In this document: in pieces, positions 8,407 through 17,621 of the stretch
How positions within the stretch are numbered: position 1 is the stretch's first letter
Layout of the letters: every line of letters starts with the position of its first letter
NCBI RefSeq assembly: GCF_009727155.1
Contig: NZ_WNWM01000002.1
Location: 3,348,001 to 3,412,000, forward strand
Source of the DNA: Pseudoduganella dura
GTDB lineage: Bacteria > Pseudomonadota > Gammaproteobacteria > Burkholderiales > Burkholderiaceae_D
Reading direction: 5' to 3'
Length of the DNA: 64,000 bases
Notes under the pieces: model-generated
What the model was told of the DNA's origin: nothing
The model's database searches: none
The model's input: only the letters and a program-made list of their open reading frames with translations
Made by a program: the position numbers and the translations under genes

Positions 8407-8976
8407 TCAGGGGATCGGTGCGATACGCAGGTGGGACAACACGGCGTCGTACCACTGCGGGGTAACGTCCCCCGCCAGCGTATAGATCGTATTGCTGCCG
8501 TCGACGACGATCTGCACATATTGCGTATCGCCTGTGGCAGCTTCGATCCAGTACACATGCAGCTTGCCTTTCGATGCCTTTGTGTACCGTATGGCACGCT
8601 CGATGCCTTCCGCCTTGTAGGCCGGAATATACGGCTCTTCGCTGCCCAGCGTGTCGAAGAACTGCCGGGCGCTGGTCGCGTGATCGATGGCGGGGTATTT
8701 GCCAATGACTTTCTCACGGCTGGTCGCGAACAGCAGCAGCGCCCGCCGTGGTCCTCCCGGCGGCAGGAAATGCAGTCCGGGTGCATTGGCAAAAGTAAAC
8801 AGTCGCCCCATCATGGCAACGGGCAAACGCAGCTCCAGTTCTTCAAACTGAACGGTCATGCATTCCGGACAATCGGTCACTCGCGGCCATGTACGGGGTT
8901 CGAGCATGGTGGCCGCGGCCGAAGAAAGGGCGAAGCCCCATGCTATCGCCAGTAAGGCTGTTCTGGTTCCGTTCAT
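8407..8976 (-). CDS. Exported protein of unknown function
   Basis: 189 residues with a clear Sec signal peptide (MNGTRTALLAIAWGFALSSAAA). The mature part has a CPEC pair near its N-terminus and no domain I recognise. The start at 8976 overlaps the stop of the upstream small gene (ATGA), so the two are translationally coupled. It is convergent with dinB, with only eight bases between stops. It is probably periplasmic; its role is unknown. Confidence 0.7.
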   Translation of the reverse strand: MNGTRTALLAIAWGFALSSAAATMLEPRTWPRVTDCPECMTVQFEELELRLPVAMMGRLFTFANAPGLHFLPPGGPRRALLLFATSREKVIGKYPAIDHATSARQFFDTLGSEEPYIPAYKAEGIERAIRYTKASKGKLHVYWIEAATGDTQYVQIVVDGSNTIYTLAGDVTPQWYDAVLSHLRIAPIP

Positions 8977-9326
8977 GCGCGCATCCTCATCCGTGACGAT
9001 GCAAGGCCCTGCGAGGCCAGCTCCAGTGTCGTACGCCAGTTGAGAATCACCTTTCGTGCGCATGTTTGAGATAGTTTTGCACGGGAGGTGGCGAATGCCG
9101 CTCGACCGACGTTCATGGCCAGCCATAGTACCGAGGCTCTTCCGGTTGGAGGTTTCGGAACCCAAACGAAAGCCTGTGAGCAATTGCGTGTCTCTAACAG
9201 CATTTTTTCAACGACTTCAGCTACCGCGTCGTTAACCTGTCCATCCCATACGGGGTAGATTCCAGCCAATCGATAAAGCGACTGGATCATCTCTTTCACT
9301 ACCCGTTCATTCTGCTCTCGTGCCAT
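8973..9326 (-). CDS. Small protein of unknown function, coupled to the exported protein
   Basis: 117 residues, soluble, basic toward the C-terminus (ending SRMRMRA). The N-terminal half (MAREQNERVVKEMIQSLYRL) looks helical. I recognise no family. The reason to accept it as a gene is the ATGA overlap with the following signal-peptide protein and the absence of a better frame. The base composition is less GC-biased than its neighbours. Confidence 0.5.
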   Translation of the reverse strand: MAREQNERVVKEMIQSLYRLAGIYPVWDGQVNDAVAEVVEKMLLETRNCSQAFVWVPKPPTGRASVLWLAMNVGRAAFATSRAKLSQTCARKVILNWRTTLELASQGLASSRMRMRA

Positions 9327-9564
9327 GTCATATCTCCGTCATTGGATTGAAAGGTCAAGCGTAGTTGCTCGACATTAATAGACGGGTTCGACTCGGCATT
9401 GGCGGTAATCAAACTCCACAGTCGATTTATTCGATTGCGTGCGGATCCATGCGCATGAACAGGCTCCGCCATGCCGCGATTTTACGAAGATCGCGATGGC
9501 TCGCCTGCTGGGCCGGGTGTAGAATGATGGGCTTTGCAACGCGTCAGAACAAGGTCATTTGAGC

Positions 9565-10461
9565 ATGTGGTTCAAGAATCTACAGATCTACCGACTGCCC
9601 GCTCCGTGGGCGTTTTCCCCTGAAAAACTCGAAGAAGCGCTGCGCCCCGCGGCGTTCACGCCGGCCAGCAGCAACGAGATGCTGCGCCAGGGCTGGGACT
9701 CGCCGCGCGGCAACGAGTCGCTCGTGCACGTTGTGAACCAGCAGATGCTGCTGCTGCTGGGCACGGAGAAGAAACTGCTGCCGTCCACGGTGGTGAACCA
9801 GGTGGCCAAGGCCCGTGCCGCCGAGATGGAAGAACAGCAAGGTTTCGCTCCCGGCAAGAAGGCGATGAAGGAACTGAAGGAGCGCGTGCACGACGAACTG
9901 CTGCCGCGCGCCTTCACGATCCGCAGCAATGTGTGGACGTGGATCGATCCCGTCAACGGCTGGCTGGTCGTCGATGCGGCGAGCCCGGCCAAGGCCGATG
10001 AGGTCATCAAGCTGCTGCTGAAGGCGGTCGACCGCATGCCGCTGGAAAGCCTGCGCGTGCAGCGCTCGCCGGTGGGCGTGATGACGGCCTGGCTGCAGGA
10101 TGACGAGGCACCGGCCGGCTTCACCGTCGACATGGATACCGAGCTGCGCGCCACCGGCGAAAGCAAGGCCGCCGTGCGCTACGTGCGCCACACGCTGGAG
10201 CCGGAAGAAGTGCGCCGCCACATCGCCGCCGGCAAGCAGTGCACGCGCCTGGCAATGACGTGGGAAAGCAAGATTTCGTTCGTGCTGACCGAGTCGCTGG
10301 CGATCAAGAGCGTCAAGCCGCTCGACGTGCTGAAGGAAAACGATGCCGTCACCCGCAACGACGACGAGCGTTTCGATGGCGACTTCATGCTGATGACGGG
10401 CGAACTGTCGCTGCTGCTGCGCGACGTGGTCGAAGCCCTGGGCGGCGAAGCCGTCGCCTGA
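9565..10461 (+). CDS. rdgC: Recombination-associated protein RdgC
   Basis: 298-residue nucleoid-associated protein that forms a ring around DNA and limits RecA action. The N-terminus [15 protein letters not shown] and segments such as [19 protein letters not shown] and the ending [21 protein letters not shown] match the RdgC family over its whole usual length. The start is the ATG at 9565 with AAGG ten bases upstream; a TTG two codons earlier is less likely. It stands alone, with a bidirectional hairpin after it. Confidence 0.97.
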   Translation: MWFKNLQIYRLPAPWAFSPEKLEEALRPAAFTPASSNEMLRQGWDSPRGNESLVHVVNQQMLLLLGTEKKLLPSTVVNQVAKARAAEMEEQQGFAPGKKAMKELKERVHDELLPRAFTIRSNVWTWIDPVNGWLVVDAASPAKADEVIKLLLKAVDRMPLESLRVQRSPVGVMTAWLQDDEAPAGFTVDMDTELRATGESKAAVRYVRHTLEPEEVRRHIAAGKQCTRLAMTWESKISFVLTESLAIKSVKPLDVLKENDAVTRNDDERFDGDFMLMTGELSLLLRDVVEALGGEAVA

Positions 10462-10544
10462 GCGCGGTAGCGGCTGTGCCGGATCGCGGTTTGCCCGATT
10501 ATCCGGCGAACCGCGGTTTTTACTGCGGCCCCGATCGCCTATCG

Positions 10545-10583
10545 AAAATGCCCGGCAAGGTTACCGCCTTGCCGGGCATTTTT
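10545..10583. terminator. Bidirectional terminator between rdgC and the asparaginase-like gene
   Basis: A long stem AAAATGCCCGGCAAGG / CCTTGCCGGGCATTTT with a 6-nt loop and T runs in both directions serves the two convergent genes. Confidence 0.88.
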
Positions 10584-10602
10584 ACGTCAGGCAACTGCGC
10601 GA

Positions 10603-11088
10603 TTACATTGGCTGGAACACGCCCGCCGCGCGGTTCTTCTGCACGTTGTCCCACGCGAAGATGCGCCCGTTCATCGCCACGTACACGCCGGGCGGCAGGG
10701 CCTGGGCCACGCCGCAGGCAAAGCCCAGGTTGAACAGGGCGTCCGAGTTGTCGATCTCGTAGGGAATCATCGCGCCGGTGAAGACGATCGTCTTGTCGAG
10801 CACGGCGGGGCCCAGCACGGCGGCCGTTTCCTTCATCGTATCGGTACCGTGCACGATCACGATCGCCCGTTCCGGCGCGGCCTGGCACGCAGTCAGCACC
10901 CGCTCGCGGTCGGCATCGCCCATGTCCAGCGAGTCGAGCAGCGGCAGCAGTTCCAGCTCGACAGGCGCGGTGATGCGGGCGCGGGCGATGGCGGCGGGCA
11001 AGTGGCTGTCGGCGAAGCCCAGCGTGCCGTCCAGTTCGTTGTAGTGCTTGTCGAAGGTGCCGCCCGTGGCGATGATGCGCAAGGTCAT
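10603..11088 (-). CDS. Asparaginase-like single-domain protein
   Basis: 161 residues matching only the N-terminal, active-site half of type I/II L-asparaginases: ATGGTFDK with the catalytic Thr, VHGTDTM with the second Thr-Asp pair, and TGAMIP. Full asparaginases have about 320-350 residues, with a C-terminal domain that completes the dimer. Here the frame ends normally (VFQPM-stop) next to a terminator, so this looks like a genuine short family and not a truncation. The start at ATG 11088 places TGGT at the expected distance. The reaction (asparagine to aspartate and ammonia) is inferred. Confidence 0.8.
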   Translation of the reverse strand: MTLRIIATGGTFDKHYNELDGTLGFADSHLPAAIARARITAPVELELLPLLDSLDMGDADRERVLTACQAAPERAIVIVHGTDTMKETAAVLGPAVLDKTIVFTGAMIPYEIDNSDALFNLGFACGVAQALPPGVYVAMNGRIFAWDNVQKNRAAGVFQPM

Positions 11089-11224
11089 GATGTTTCGGTA
11101 AGAATGGCAAAAGGGTTCAATGATAGCCCGCACTTGCGCCGGCCCGTCAACTAAAAAGTTTGTTTGCGCCTGTCTGGCAAGAAGGCACGTCGTTGAGTAC
11201 ACTTGGTTTTTTGCCTGCCAAGTG

Positions 11225-11983
11225 ATGTCCGTGAAAGCGCTTGCACCCGGGACTGTCATCTTCCATCGCCACCGCGGCTATGGCGTGATCACGGCTGTCA
11301 ACCTGCTGACGGGCTGGATCGCGGCCCGCTTCGGCAGCGAGTCGCGCACGCTCGACCTGAACCTTTCCACCGATGCCGTACAGTTCGCCGACGGCGAAGC
11401 GATCCTGTTCCGGCGCGCGCCGCCGGACCGCATGCCGCATGCGAGGCTGATGGCGGTGGTGCGTGCATTGCACGAAGCGGGCTACCAGAAGCTGTACCTG
11501 TATTCGTGGCCGAAGCCTTCGGGGCTGCACTGGCGCTGGCACCTGTTCACGGGCGCGCGCGACTGGATGCAGCGCTCGTGGCGCGAAGGCTGGTATGGCT
11601 CCGGCGCCGATTACAACGTCAATCCCGTGATGGGCTGGGGCGATTCGCCCGGTGCCACCACCGAAGAGCTGGTCCATGCGCTGGCCAGGTTCGATCCGCA
11701 TGGCCTGGCGCAGGCGCTGGGCCGGGACGAAGACCACACCGCGTGGTTCGCCGGCGTCTGCGATGCGCTGCTGCCGGGCTACATGTACAGCCTGGACATG
11801 CAGCGGCCGCAAGGCGCGCCGCTGACGGACATGCCGCCGGTGCCCGTCGTGCCCGTGCGCGCCGGGCTGGCACCATACGAGGGCCCCGTCATCGGCTGGC
11901 CGCCCGGCTGGGCCGGGCTGTGGTCGAAGGTGCACGCGCTGCCCGCGCCGCGCATCAATCTCACCGGCATCCCCGAGGCCTGA
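11225..11983 (+). CDS. Conserved hypothetical protein
   Basis: 252 residues, soluble, with no signal or membrane segments. The N-terminus (APGTVIFHRHRGYGVITAV followed by GWIAARFGSESRTLDLNL) reads like a small beta-barrel of the CarD/Tudor or KOW type, which often binds nucleic acids or RNA polymerase, but this is only a pattern resemblance. The rest is rich in Trp and Gly (WKPSGLHWRWH-like region, GWGDSPG). The start is the ATG at 11225; the frame is open further upstream without a good start. It is convergent with the dehydrogenase gene. Function unknown. Confidence 0.65.
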   Translation: MSVKALAPGTVIFHRHRGYGVITAVNLLTGWIAARFGSESRTLDLNLSTDAVQFADGEAILFRRAPPDRMPHARLMAVVRALHEAGYQKLYLYSWPKPSGLHWRWHLFTGARDWMQRSWREGWYGSGADYNVNPVMGWGDSPGATTEELVHALARFDPHGLAQALGRDEDHTAWFAGVCDALLPGYMYSLDMQRPQGAPLTDMPPVPVVPVRAGLAPYEGPVIGWPPGWAGLWSKVHALPAPRINLTGIPEA

Positions 11984-12002
11984 TCGCCCGCGGCTTTACG
12001 GC

Positions 12003-13004
12003 TCAGCCGTTACGCAGGTGGTTGCGGTAGTCCGGATTCAGGATCGTCCGGCACTCGCCATCGAAGAAGTCGACCAGGTTGCGGAACGCGTGGCTGAAGT
12101 ACAGCTCGTAGCTGTCCTTCTCGACGTAGCCCAGGTGTGGCGTGGCCAGCACGTGCGGCATGCGCAGCAGCACGGACTCGGCCGGCAGCGGTTCGCTTTC
12201 AAACACGTCCAGCGCGGCGCCGCCGGGGCGGCCGGCGCGCAACGCCGCTTCCAGCGCGCCCTCGGCCACGAGTTCGGCGCGGCTGGTGTTGACGAACAGC
12301 GCGTTCGGTTTCATCCGCGCCAGGTCGTCCGCGGTGACGATGCCGCGCGTGGCGTCCGCCAGCCGCAGGTGCAATGTCAGCACGTCCGCCTCCTCGAAGA
12401 ACGCCTCGCGCGACGCGGCCACGCCGTAGCCGTCGGCCACGGCGGCGGCGCGGCTGCCGTCGCTGCCCCATACCAGCACATTCATGCCGAATGCCCGGGC
12501 ATAGCCGGCAACGAGCCTGCCGATCCTGCCGTAACCCCAGATCGCCAGCGTGCGCCCCTTCACGATCGTGCCGAGCGTGTTGAATGGCTGGCTGGTGGAC
12601 ACGGTCTGCCACGTGCCGCCCTTCAGGTTGGCCGCATACGGCACGATCTTGCGCCGCGCCGCCATGATCAGCGCCCACGTGAGCTCGGCCGGTGCGGTGG
12701 GGGAGCCCACGCCTTCCGCAATGGCGATCCCCAGCTCCGTGGCGGCGGCCACGTCGATGTGGCCGCTCACCTTGCCGGTCTGCGAAATCAGCTTCAGGTT
12801 CGGCAGCCTGGCCAGCAGCGCGCGGCTGAGCGTCGTGCGCTCGCGGATCAGCACGAGGGCATCGAATGGCGCCAGCCGGGCCACCATCTGTCCCAGGCCG
12901 CGCGCCGGGTGATTGAATACTTTTACGTCATGACTGTCGAGAAGCGCAAAGCAGTCCAGTTCGCGTATGGCATCCTGGTAATCGTCGAGAATGGCAATTT
13001 TCAT
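12003..13004 (-). CDS. D-2-hydroxyacid dehydrogenase family protein
   Basis: 333-residue NAD(P)-dependent 2-ketoacid reductase/2-hydroxyacid dehydrogenase of the SerA/formate-dehydrogenase-like superfamily. The Rossmann motif is GYGRIGRLVAGYARAFG. The catalytic Arg is in NTSRAELV, the Glu in FESEPL and the His in ATPHLGY. The N-terminal substrate domain begins MKIAILDDYQDAIRE, typical of the phosphoglycerate-dehydrogenase-like subgroup of Burkholderiales. It stands as a single gene, and the substrate is not predictable from this sequence. Confidence 0.88.
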   Translation of the reverse strand: MKIAILDDYQDAIRELDCFALLDSHDVKVFNHPARGLGQMVARLAPFDALVLIRERTTLSRALLARLPNLKLISQTGKVSGHIDVAAATELGIAIAEGVGSPTAPAELTWALIMAARRKIVPYAANLKGGTWQTVSTSQPFNTLGTIVKGRTLAIWGYGRIGRLVAGYARAFGMNVLVWGSDGSRAAAVADGYGVAASREAFFEEADVLTLHLRLADATRGIVTADDLARMKPNALFVNTSRAELVAEGALEAALRAGRPGGAALDVFESEPLPAESVLLRMPHVLATPHLGYVEKDSYELYFSHAFRNLVDFFDGECRTILNPDYRNHLRNG

Positions 13005-13384
13005 GGGAGTTAGATGAAATTCCTTTTGAATTAGTAGCTAGTTAACGGGATTGTGAATATCTCGAATAGCTTACTACTTTGGTCAAGCTTTTTTCCTACA
13101 TTTTTGTCGGAAAGGTTTGGGGGCAGGTGTACAATCGGTCAAGCCGTTGAGCGAAAGTGATGAGCTCCGGAAACAAATAGTTCCATCTCCTGTTGTAGCG
13201 CTCACAACTGCGCCGGGAGCGCGCCCTCGAGCCATCGAATTTCCATGCTCGGGCGCACCGACAGACCGCCGTGTAACGCCGAAGCATTCAAGATGCCTTT
13301 CCGAGCGCAAGCCAAAAGCTGACGACGATCCTGCCGTGCCAGGGACCAAGACAGAATTCTTAATTGGCATTGGAGGTAGTACCC
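13005..13384 (+). other. pckG upstream region
   Basis: 380 bases between the divergent dehydrogenase and pckG. It is more AT-rich near 13010-13110 and probably holds both promoters. A strong ribosome-binding site GGAGG (13372-13376) lies eight bases before the pckG ATG and fixes that start. No convincing -35/-10 pair or regulator site was identified by eye. Confidence 0.6.
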
Positions 13385-15250
13385 ATGAACCAACCTGTGA
13401 TGGAGGGCGTTGCTGCGATGAACGCACCAGCTTACATCAAACATCAAAAACTGATCAATTGGGTGGCCGAAGTGGCCGCGTTGACCCGGCCCGACCGTAT
13501 TTACTGGTGCGACGGCTCGCAGGAAGAGTATGACCGCCTGTGCGCCGAGATGGTGGCCGCCGGCACGATGAAGAAGCTGAACGAGGCGAAGCGCCCGAAC
13601 TCCTACCTGGCCTGTTCCGATCCCACCGACGTGGCGCGCGTCGAAGACCGTACCTTCATCTGCTCGGCGAAGAAGGAAGAAGCCGGCCCGACCAACAACT
13701 GGATCGACCCGAACGAAATGCGCGGCACGCTGAACGGCCTGTTCGACGGCGCCATGGTCGGCCGCACGCTGTACGTGGTGCCATTCTCGATGGGCCCGCT
13801 AGGCTCGCCCATCGCGCACATCGGCGTGGAACTGTCCGACTCGCCTTACGTGGCGGTCAACATGCGCATCATGACGCGCATGGGCAAGGCCGTGTACGAC
13901 GTGCTGGGCACGGACGGCGATTTCGTTCCGTGCGTGCACACCGTGGGCGCGCCGCTGGCCGCCGGCCAGCAGGATGTGGCATGGCCATGCAACAAGACCA
14001 AGTACATCGTGCATTTCCCGGAAACCCGCGAAATCTGGTCGTACGGTTCCGGCTACGGCGGCAATGCGCTGCTGGGCAAGAAGTGCTTTGCGCTGCGCAT
14101 CGCCTCGAACATGGGTTACCAGGAAGCGCAGCAGGGCGGCAAGGGCTGGCTGGCCGAACACATGCTGATCCTGGGCGTGGAATCGCCGCAGGGTCAAAAG
14201 CACTACGTGGCCGCGGCGTTCCCGTCCGCATGCGGCAAGACCAACTTCGCCATGCTGATCCCGCCGGCAAGCTTCAAGGGCTGGAAGATCACCACGATCG
14301 GCGACGACATCGCCTGGATCAAGCCGGGCGCCGACGGCCGCCTGTATGCGATCAATCCTGAAGCCGGCTACTTCGGCGTGGCCCCGGGCACGAACGAAAA
14401 AACCAACTTCAACTGCATGGCTTCGCTGAAGGAAAACGTCATCTTCACCAACGTGGCGCTGACGGACGACGGCGACGTGTGGTGGGAAGGCATGACCAAG
14501 GAAGCGCCGGCGCACCTGATCGACTGGCAGGGCAACGACTGGACGCCCGCTTCCGGCACCAAGGCCGCCCACCCGAACGCGCGCTTCACGGTCTCGGCCG
14601 TGCAGAACCCGGTGATCGATCCGGCATGGGACGATCCGGCCGGCGTGCCGATCTCGGCCTTCATCTTCGGCGGCCGCCGTTCCACCACGGTGCCGCTGGC
14701 AACCGAGGCGCGCGACTGGGTCGAAGGCGTGTACATGGCCGCCACGATGGGCTCGGAAACCACCGCCGCCGCCGCCGGCCAGATGGGCGTCGTGCGCCGC
14801 GATCCGTTCGCGATGCTGCCGTTCATCGGCTACAACATGAGCGAATATTTCCAGCACTGGCTCGATCTTGGCAAGAAAGTGTCCGCGACCAACCCGGCCG
14901 CGCTGCCGAAGATCTTCTGCGTCAACTGGTTCCGCACCGACGAGCACGGCCACTTCGTCTGGCCTGGTTTCGGCGACAACATGCGCGTGCTGAAGTGGAT
15001 GCTGGAACGCATCGAAGGCACCGCGGGCGGTATCGAAACGCTGTTCGGCACCACGCCGCGCTACGGCGACCTGCACTGGGACGGTATCCCGTTCTCGCCG
15101 GAAGAATTCGAGACGATCACGTCGATCGACAAGGATGCCTGGCGCGAAGAGCTGAAGCTGCATAGCGAACTGTTCGACAAGCTGGCTTACCGCCTGCCGC
15201 AGGAACTGCTGGACAACAAGGCCAAGCTGGAACAACGCCTGGCCGTGTAA
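13385..15250 (+). CDS. pckG: Phosphoenolpyruvate carboxykinase (GTP)
   Basis: 621-residue GTP-dependent enzyme converting oxaloacetate to phosphoenolpyruvate and CO2, the entry step of gluconeogenesis. The kinase-1 loop reads [13 protein letters not shown] with the hyper-reactive Cys of the GTP class (about residue 283). [21 protein letters not shown] and FIFGGRR are also diagnostic. The length matches GTP-type PEPCK and excludes the ATP type. The ATG at 13385 is chosen for its GGAGG site; an upstream in-frame start at 13364 has none. It is monocistronic, with a terminator directly after. Confidence 0.98.
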   Translation: MNQPVMEGVAAMNAPAYIKHQKLINWVAEVAALTRPDRIYWCDGSQEEYDRLCAEMVAAGTMKKLNEAKRPNSYLACSDPTDVARVEDRTFICSAKKEEAGPTNNWIDPNEMRGTLNGLFDGAMVGRTLYVVPFSMGPLGSPIAHIGVELSDSPYVAVNMRIMTRMGKAVYDVLGTDGDFVPCVHTVGAPLAAGQQDVAWPCNKTKYIVHFPETREIWSYGSGYGGNALLGKKCFALRIASNMGYQEAQQGGKGWLAEHMLILGVESPQGQKHYVAAAFPSACGKTNFAMLIPPASFKGWKITTIGDDIAWIKPGADGRLYAINPEAGYFGVAPGTNEKTNFNCMASLKENVIFTNVALTDDGDVWWEGMTKEAPAHLIDWQGNDWTPASGTKAAHPNARFTVSAVQNPVIDPAWDDPAGVPISAFIFGGRRSTTVPLATEARDWVEGVYMAATMGSETTAAAAGQMGVVRRDPFAMLPFIGYNMSEYFQHWLDLGKKVSATNPAALPKIFCVNWFRTDEHGHFVWPGFGDNMRVLKWMLERIEGTAGGIETLFGTTPRYGDLHWDGIPFSPEEFETITSIDKDAWREELKLHSELFDKLAYRLPQELLDNKAKLEQRLAV

Positions 15251-15281
15251 CCGCGGGCCGGTTTCAAAAGTCGGCACATTG

Positions 15282-15309
15282 AAGCGCGCACCGTTGGTGC
15301 GCGCTTTTT
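15282..15309 (+). terminator. pckG terminator
   Basis: AGCGCGCACC-GTT-GGTGCGCGCT followed by a T run, 32 bases after the pckG stop codon. Confidence 0.9.
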
Positions 15310-15429
15310 CGTTGGTGCGCGCTGGTTGCCTGGTGCGCGCGATGCGGGAAAACTCTGCCATCCGAACGAATCGGACGCGCACCCGCGCGGTGTAAGATGC
15401 CGCCAGCATTCAACCCTTTGGAGATCAGC

Positions 15430-15972
15430 ATGCAAGGTCATGAACCCGGCCGTCCACCCGCGGACGCCAGCCAGCTCGACGACGATACCCTCGCGTTCGC
15501 CCGCAAGGTGTTCCAGATGGCCCGCGGTGGCGAAACAGAAGCGTTGACCACGCTGCTGGAGCAGGGCATGCCGGCGAACCTGCGCAACGAACGGGGCGAC
15601 AGTTTGCTGATGCTGGCCAGTTACAACGGGCATCCCGACACGACCACGGCGCTGCTCGAACGGGGCGCCGATCCGGAGCTGCAGAACGACGCCGGCCAGA
15701 GCCCGCTGATGGGCGCCGCGTTCAAGGGCGACCTGGCGATCGCCACGCTGCTGCTCGACCATGGCGCGCAGCCCGACGGTCCGGGCCGCGACGGCAAGAC
15801 ACCGCTGATGTTCGCCGCCATGTTCAACCGGGTGGACATCGTGCGCCTGCTGCTCGCGCGGGGTGCCGATCCGTTCGCGGTCGACGCCGCCGGCGTGTCG
15901 GCCCTGGATGCGGCGCAAAAAATGGGCGCCGCCGACACCCATGCGCTGCTGGCGGCGCTGCCACGACAATAA
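15430..15972 (+). CDS. Ankyrin repeat protein
   Basis: 180-residue cytoplasmic protein with about four ankyrin repeats between residues 35 and 175. Recognisable units are RGDSLLMLASYNGHPDTTTA, GQSPLMGAAFKGDLAIATLL and GKTPLMFAAMFNRVDIVRLL, each followed by LLxxGADP-type turns. There is no signal peptide. The start at 15430 follows GGAG. Small ankyrin proteins of this kind are common in Burkholderiales and mediate protein contacts; the partner is unknown. Confidence 0.9.
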   Translation: MQGHEPGRPPADASQLDDDTLAFARKVFQMARGGETEALTTLLEQGMPANLRNERGDSLLMLASYNGHPDTTTALLERGADPELQNDAGQSPLMGAAFKGDLAIATLLLDHGAQPDGPGRDGKTPLMFAAMFNRVDIVRLLLARGADPFAVDAAGVSALDAAQKMGAADTHALLAALPRQ

Positions 15973-16024
15973 GCCGTGCAGCCGGGCACATGGCCAGCCA
16001 CCGGCGGGCCATTCACCAGGCAGC

Positions 16025-16780
16025 TCAGGCGCCGCCCAGCTTGCTCAGCGCAAACGCTGCCAGGAAGCCGGCCACGGTGATCAGCCCGGCGAAATCGTGC
16101 GCTTCCTCGAACGCTTCGGGAATCATCGTGTCGGCAAGCATCGCCAGGATCGCCCCGGCCGCCACGGCGGTCGTGGCCGCGATGACTTCCGGCGAAAAAT
16201 GCTGGAACACGGTGTAGCCGACCAGCGCCGCCGCGCCCGATGACAGCGCGATGCCGCCCCAGATAATGAAGATATATCGTGCCGAATGGCCGGCCCGCTT
16301 CATGCCGGCGGCGCTGGACAGCCCCTCGGGAATATTCGACAGGAAAATCGCCGCCACGGTGACAATGCTGACCGCGCCGCCCTTCAGCAACGACAGGCCG
16401 ATGACGATCGATTCCGGTATGCCGTCCATCAGCGCACCCACCGCCAGCGCCATGCCGCTGCCTTCATCCGGCTTGCGCCCGGTCGAGCGCTTGCGGTGCT
16501 TGGCGCCGAACGACGTCAATATCCGGTTGGCCGCCGTGTAGACAATGGCGCCGCCGAGGAAACCGGCCGCGGTGGCGTTGAAGCCGCCGTGGCGGAACGC
16601 TTCGTCCATCAGGTCGAACGACAATGCCGAGATCAGCACGCCGCTGCCGAACGCCATGATGGCGGCGATCAGCCGTTGCGGCACCGCGATGTAATAGCCC
16701 GCGCCGGCACCCAGCAATAGCGCGGCGCCCGCCACGCATCCCCAGAAGCCCGCCTGGGCCCACAGTGCGATACCGTCCAT
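16025..16780 (-). CDS. ZIP-family metal transporter with altered metal ligands
   Basis: 251-residue inner-membrane protein with about eight helices and the ZIP/GufA fold. The two hallmark segments are DGIPES (normally HNxPEG, helix 4) and SNIPEG (normally HNIPEG, helix 5). Both canonical histidines are therefore replaced (by Asp and Ser), while the Pro-Glu pairs remain. This suggests a divergent subgroup with different metal preference or a non-classical role. The start at 16780 is preceded by GGGAGA; the upstream in-frame extension is Lys/Gly-rich and lacks a site. It is divergent from the TetR gene. Confidence 0.83.
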   Translation of the reverse strand: MDGIALWAQAGFWGCVAGAALLLGAGAGYYIAVPQRLIAAIMAFGSGVLISALSFDLMDEAFRHGGFNATAAGFLGGAIVYTAANRILTSFGAKHRKRSTGRKPDEGSGMALAVGALMDGIPESIVIGLSLLKGGAVSIVTVAAIFLSNIPEGLSSAAGMKRAGHSARYIFIIWGGIALSSGAAALVGYTVFQHFSPEVIAATTAVAAGAILAMLADTMIPEAFEEAHDFAGLITVAGFLAAFALSKLGGA

Positions 16781-16898
16781 TCGTCTCCCATGTTGTTTGC
16801 CGATTTTCCCGGCTTTACCGGTTTTACCATAGGCCAATTGTCCGGCTATTCAGGGGATGATGCCGTTCGCTGGGCCACCCTGGCAATTTTTCTTGAGG

Positions 16899-16918
16899 TT
16901 TCGCACGCGTGTGCTAAA
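16899..16918. promoter_or_regulatory. Predicted TetR operator in front of its own gene
   Basis: TTTCGCAC-GCGT-GTGCTAAA is an inverted repeat ending eight bases before the TetR start codon. It differs by one base from the perfect palindrome at 17577-17596, so autoregulation by steric block is likely. Confidence 0.75.
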
Positions 16919-16926
16919 GTTGACGC

Positions 16927-17532
16927 ATGACGAAAAGCGAATCGACCTACGCCACCATCATCGACGCGGCAATGGACATGGCCGCCGCCGAAGGGATCGG
17001 CAAGCTGTCGCTGGGCGAACTGGCCAAGCGTACCGGCATCAGCAAGAGTGGCGTGTTTTCGCGGGTCGGCTCGCTGGAGGCGCTGCAGGGCGCGGTACTG
17101 GACGAATACGACCGCCGCTTTGCCGAAGAGGTCTTCCTGCCGTCGCTGCAGGCGGCGAAGGGGTTGCCCCGCCTCGTCATGCAGGTAAACCTGTGGCTGA
17201 AGAAGGGCAGCAGCGAGGCGCCGCGCGGTGCGTGCCTCTACATGGCGGGCGCCTTCGAGTTCGACGACCTCGACGGGCCGCTGCGCGACCGGGTGGAGGA
17301 GGGCGTGGCGCGCTGGCGCGCATCGCTGCGCAAGACCGTGCTGCAGGCGATGGAGGCGGGCCATTTGCGGCCCGATACCGATCCCGAACAGCTGGTGTTC
17401 GAGATCTACAGCCTGATCATCGGCGTGATGCACGACGTGCGCTTCCTGCGCGACGAGGCCGCGCCGCGGCGGATGCATAGGGCTTTCAACCGCCTGATTT
17501 CGACGTACAGGAGTTTCAACGAAGTGGAATAG
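16927..17532 (+). CDS. TetR-family transcriptional regulator
   Basis: 201-residue repressor. The N-terminal DNA-binding domain (residues 8-55) has the helix-turn-helix LGELAKRTGISKSGVFSRVGS. The C-terminal ligand domain is of the TetR_C type found in YcdC/AcrR-like regulators of Burkholderiales. Operator-like palindromes lie directly upstream (16899-16918) and downstream (17577-17596), so it probably controls itself and the small membrane protein gene that follows. The ligand is unknown. Confidence 0.93.
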   Translation: MTKSESTYATIIDAAMDMAAAEGIGKLSLGELAKRTGISKSGVFSRVGSLEALQGAVLDEYDRRFAEEVFLPSLQAAKGLPRLVMQVNLWLKKGSSEAPRGACLYMAGAFEFDDLDGPLRDRVEEGVARWRASLRKTVLQAMEAGHLRPDTDPEQLVFEIYSLIIGVMHDVRFLRDEAAPRRMHRAFNRLISTYRSFNEVE

Positions 17533-17576
17533 CCGCACCACGCGGACGGGCCGTGCCCGCCCTTTTTTTGATGCTG

Positions 17577-17596
17577 TTTCGCACAGGTGTGCGAAA
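17577..17596. promoter_or_regulatory. Predicted TetR operator upstream of the small membrane protein
   Basis: Perfect 20-bp palindrome TTTCGCAC-AGGT-GTGCGAAA, 25 bases before the small gene's ATG and 44 bases after the TetR stop. It shares both half-sites with the palindrome in front of tetR. Confidence 0.8.
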
Positions 17597-17621
17597 AGTC
17601 GGATTGAACGAGGAGGCTGTC

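Noticed and set aside
9365..9562. 65-residue frame upstream of rdgC
   Set aside because: No ribosome-binding site or recognisable domain, and it occupies the rdgC leader.
13104..13135. TTGTCG/TACAAT as a pckG promoter
   Set aside because: The spacing of 20 bases is too long for a confident sigma70 call.
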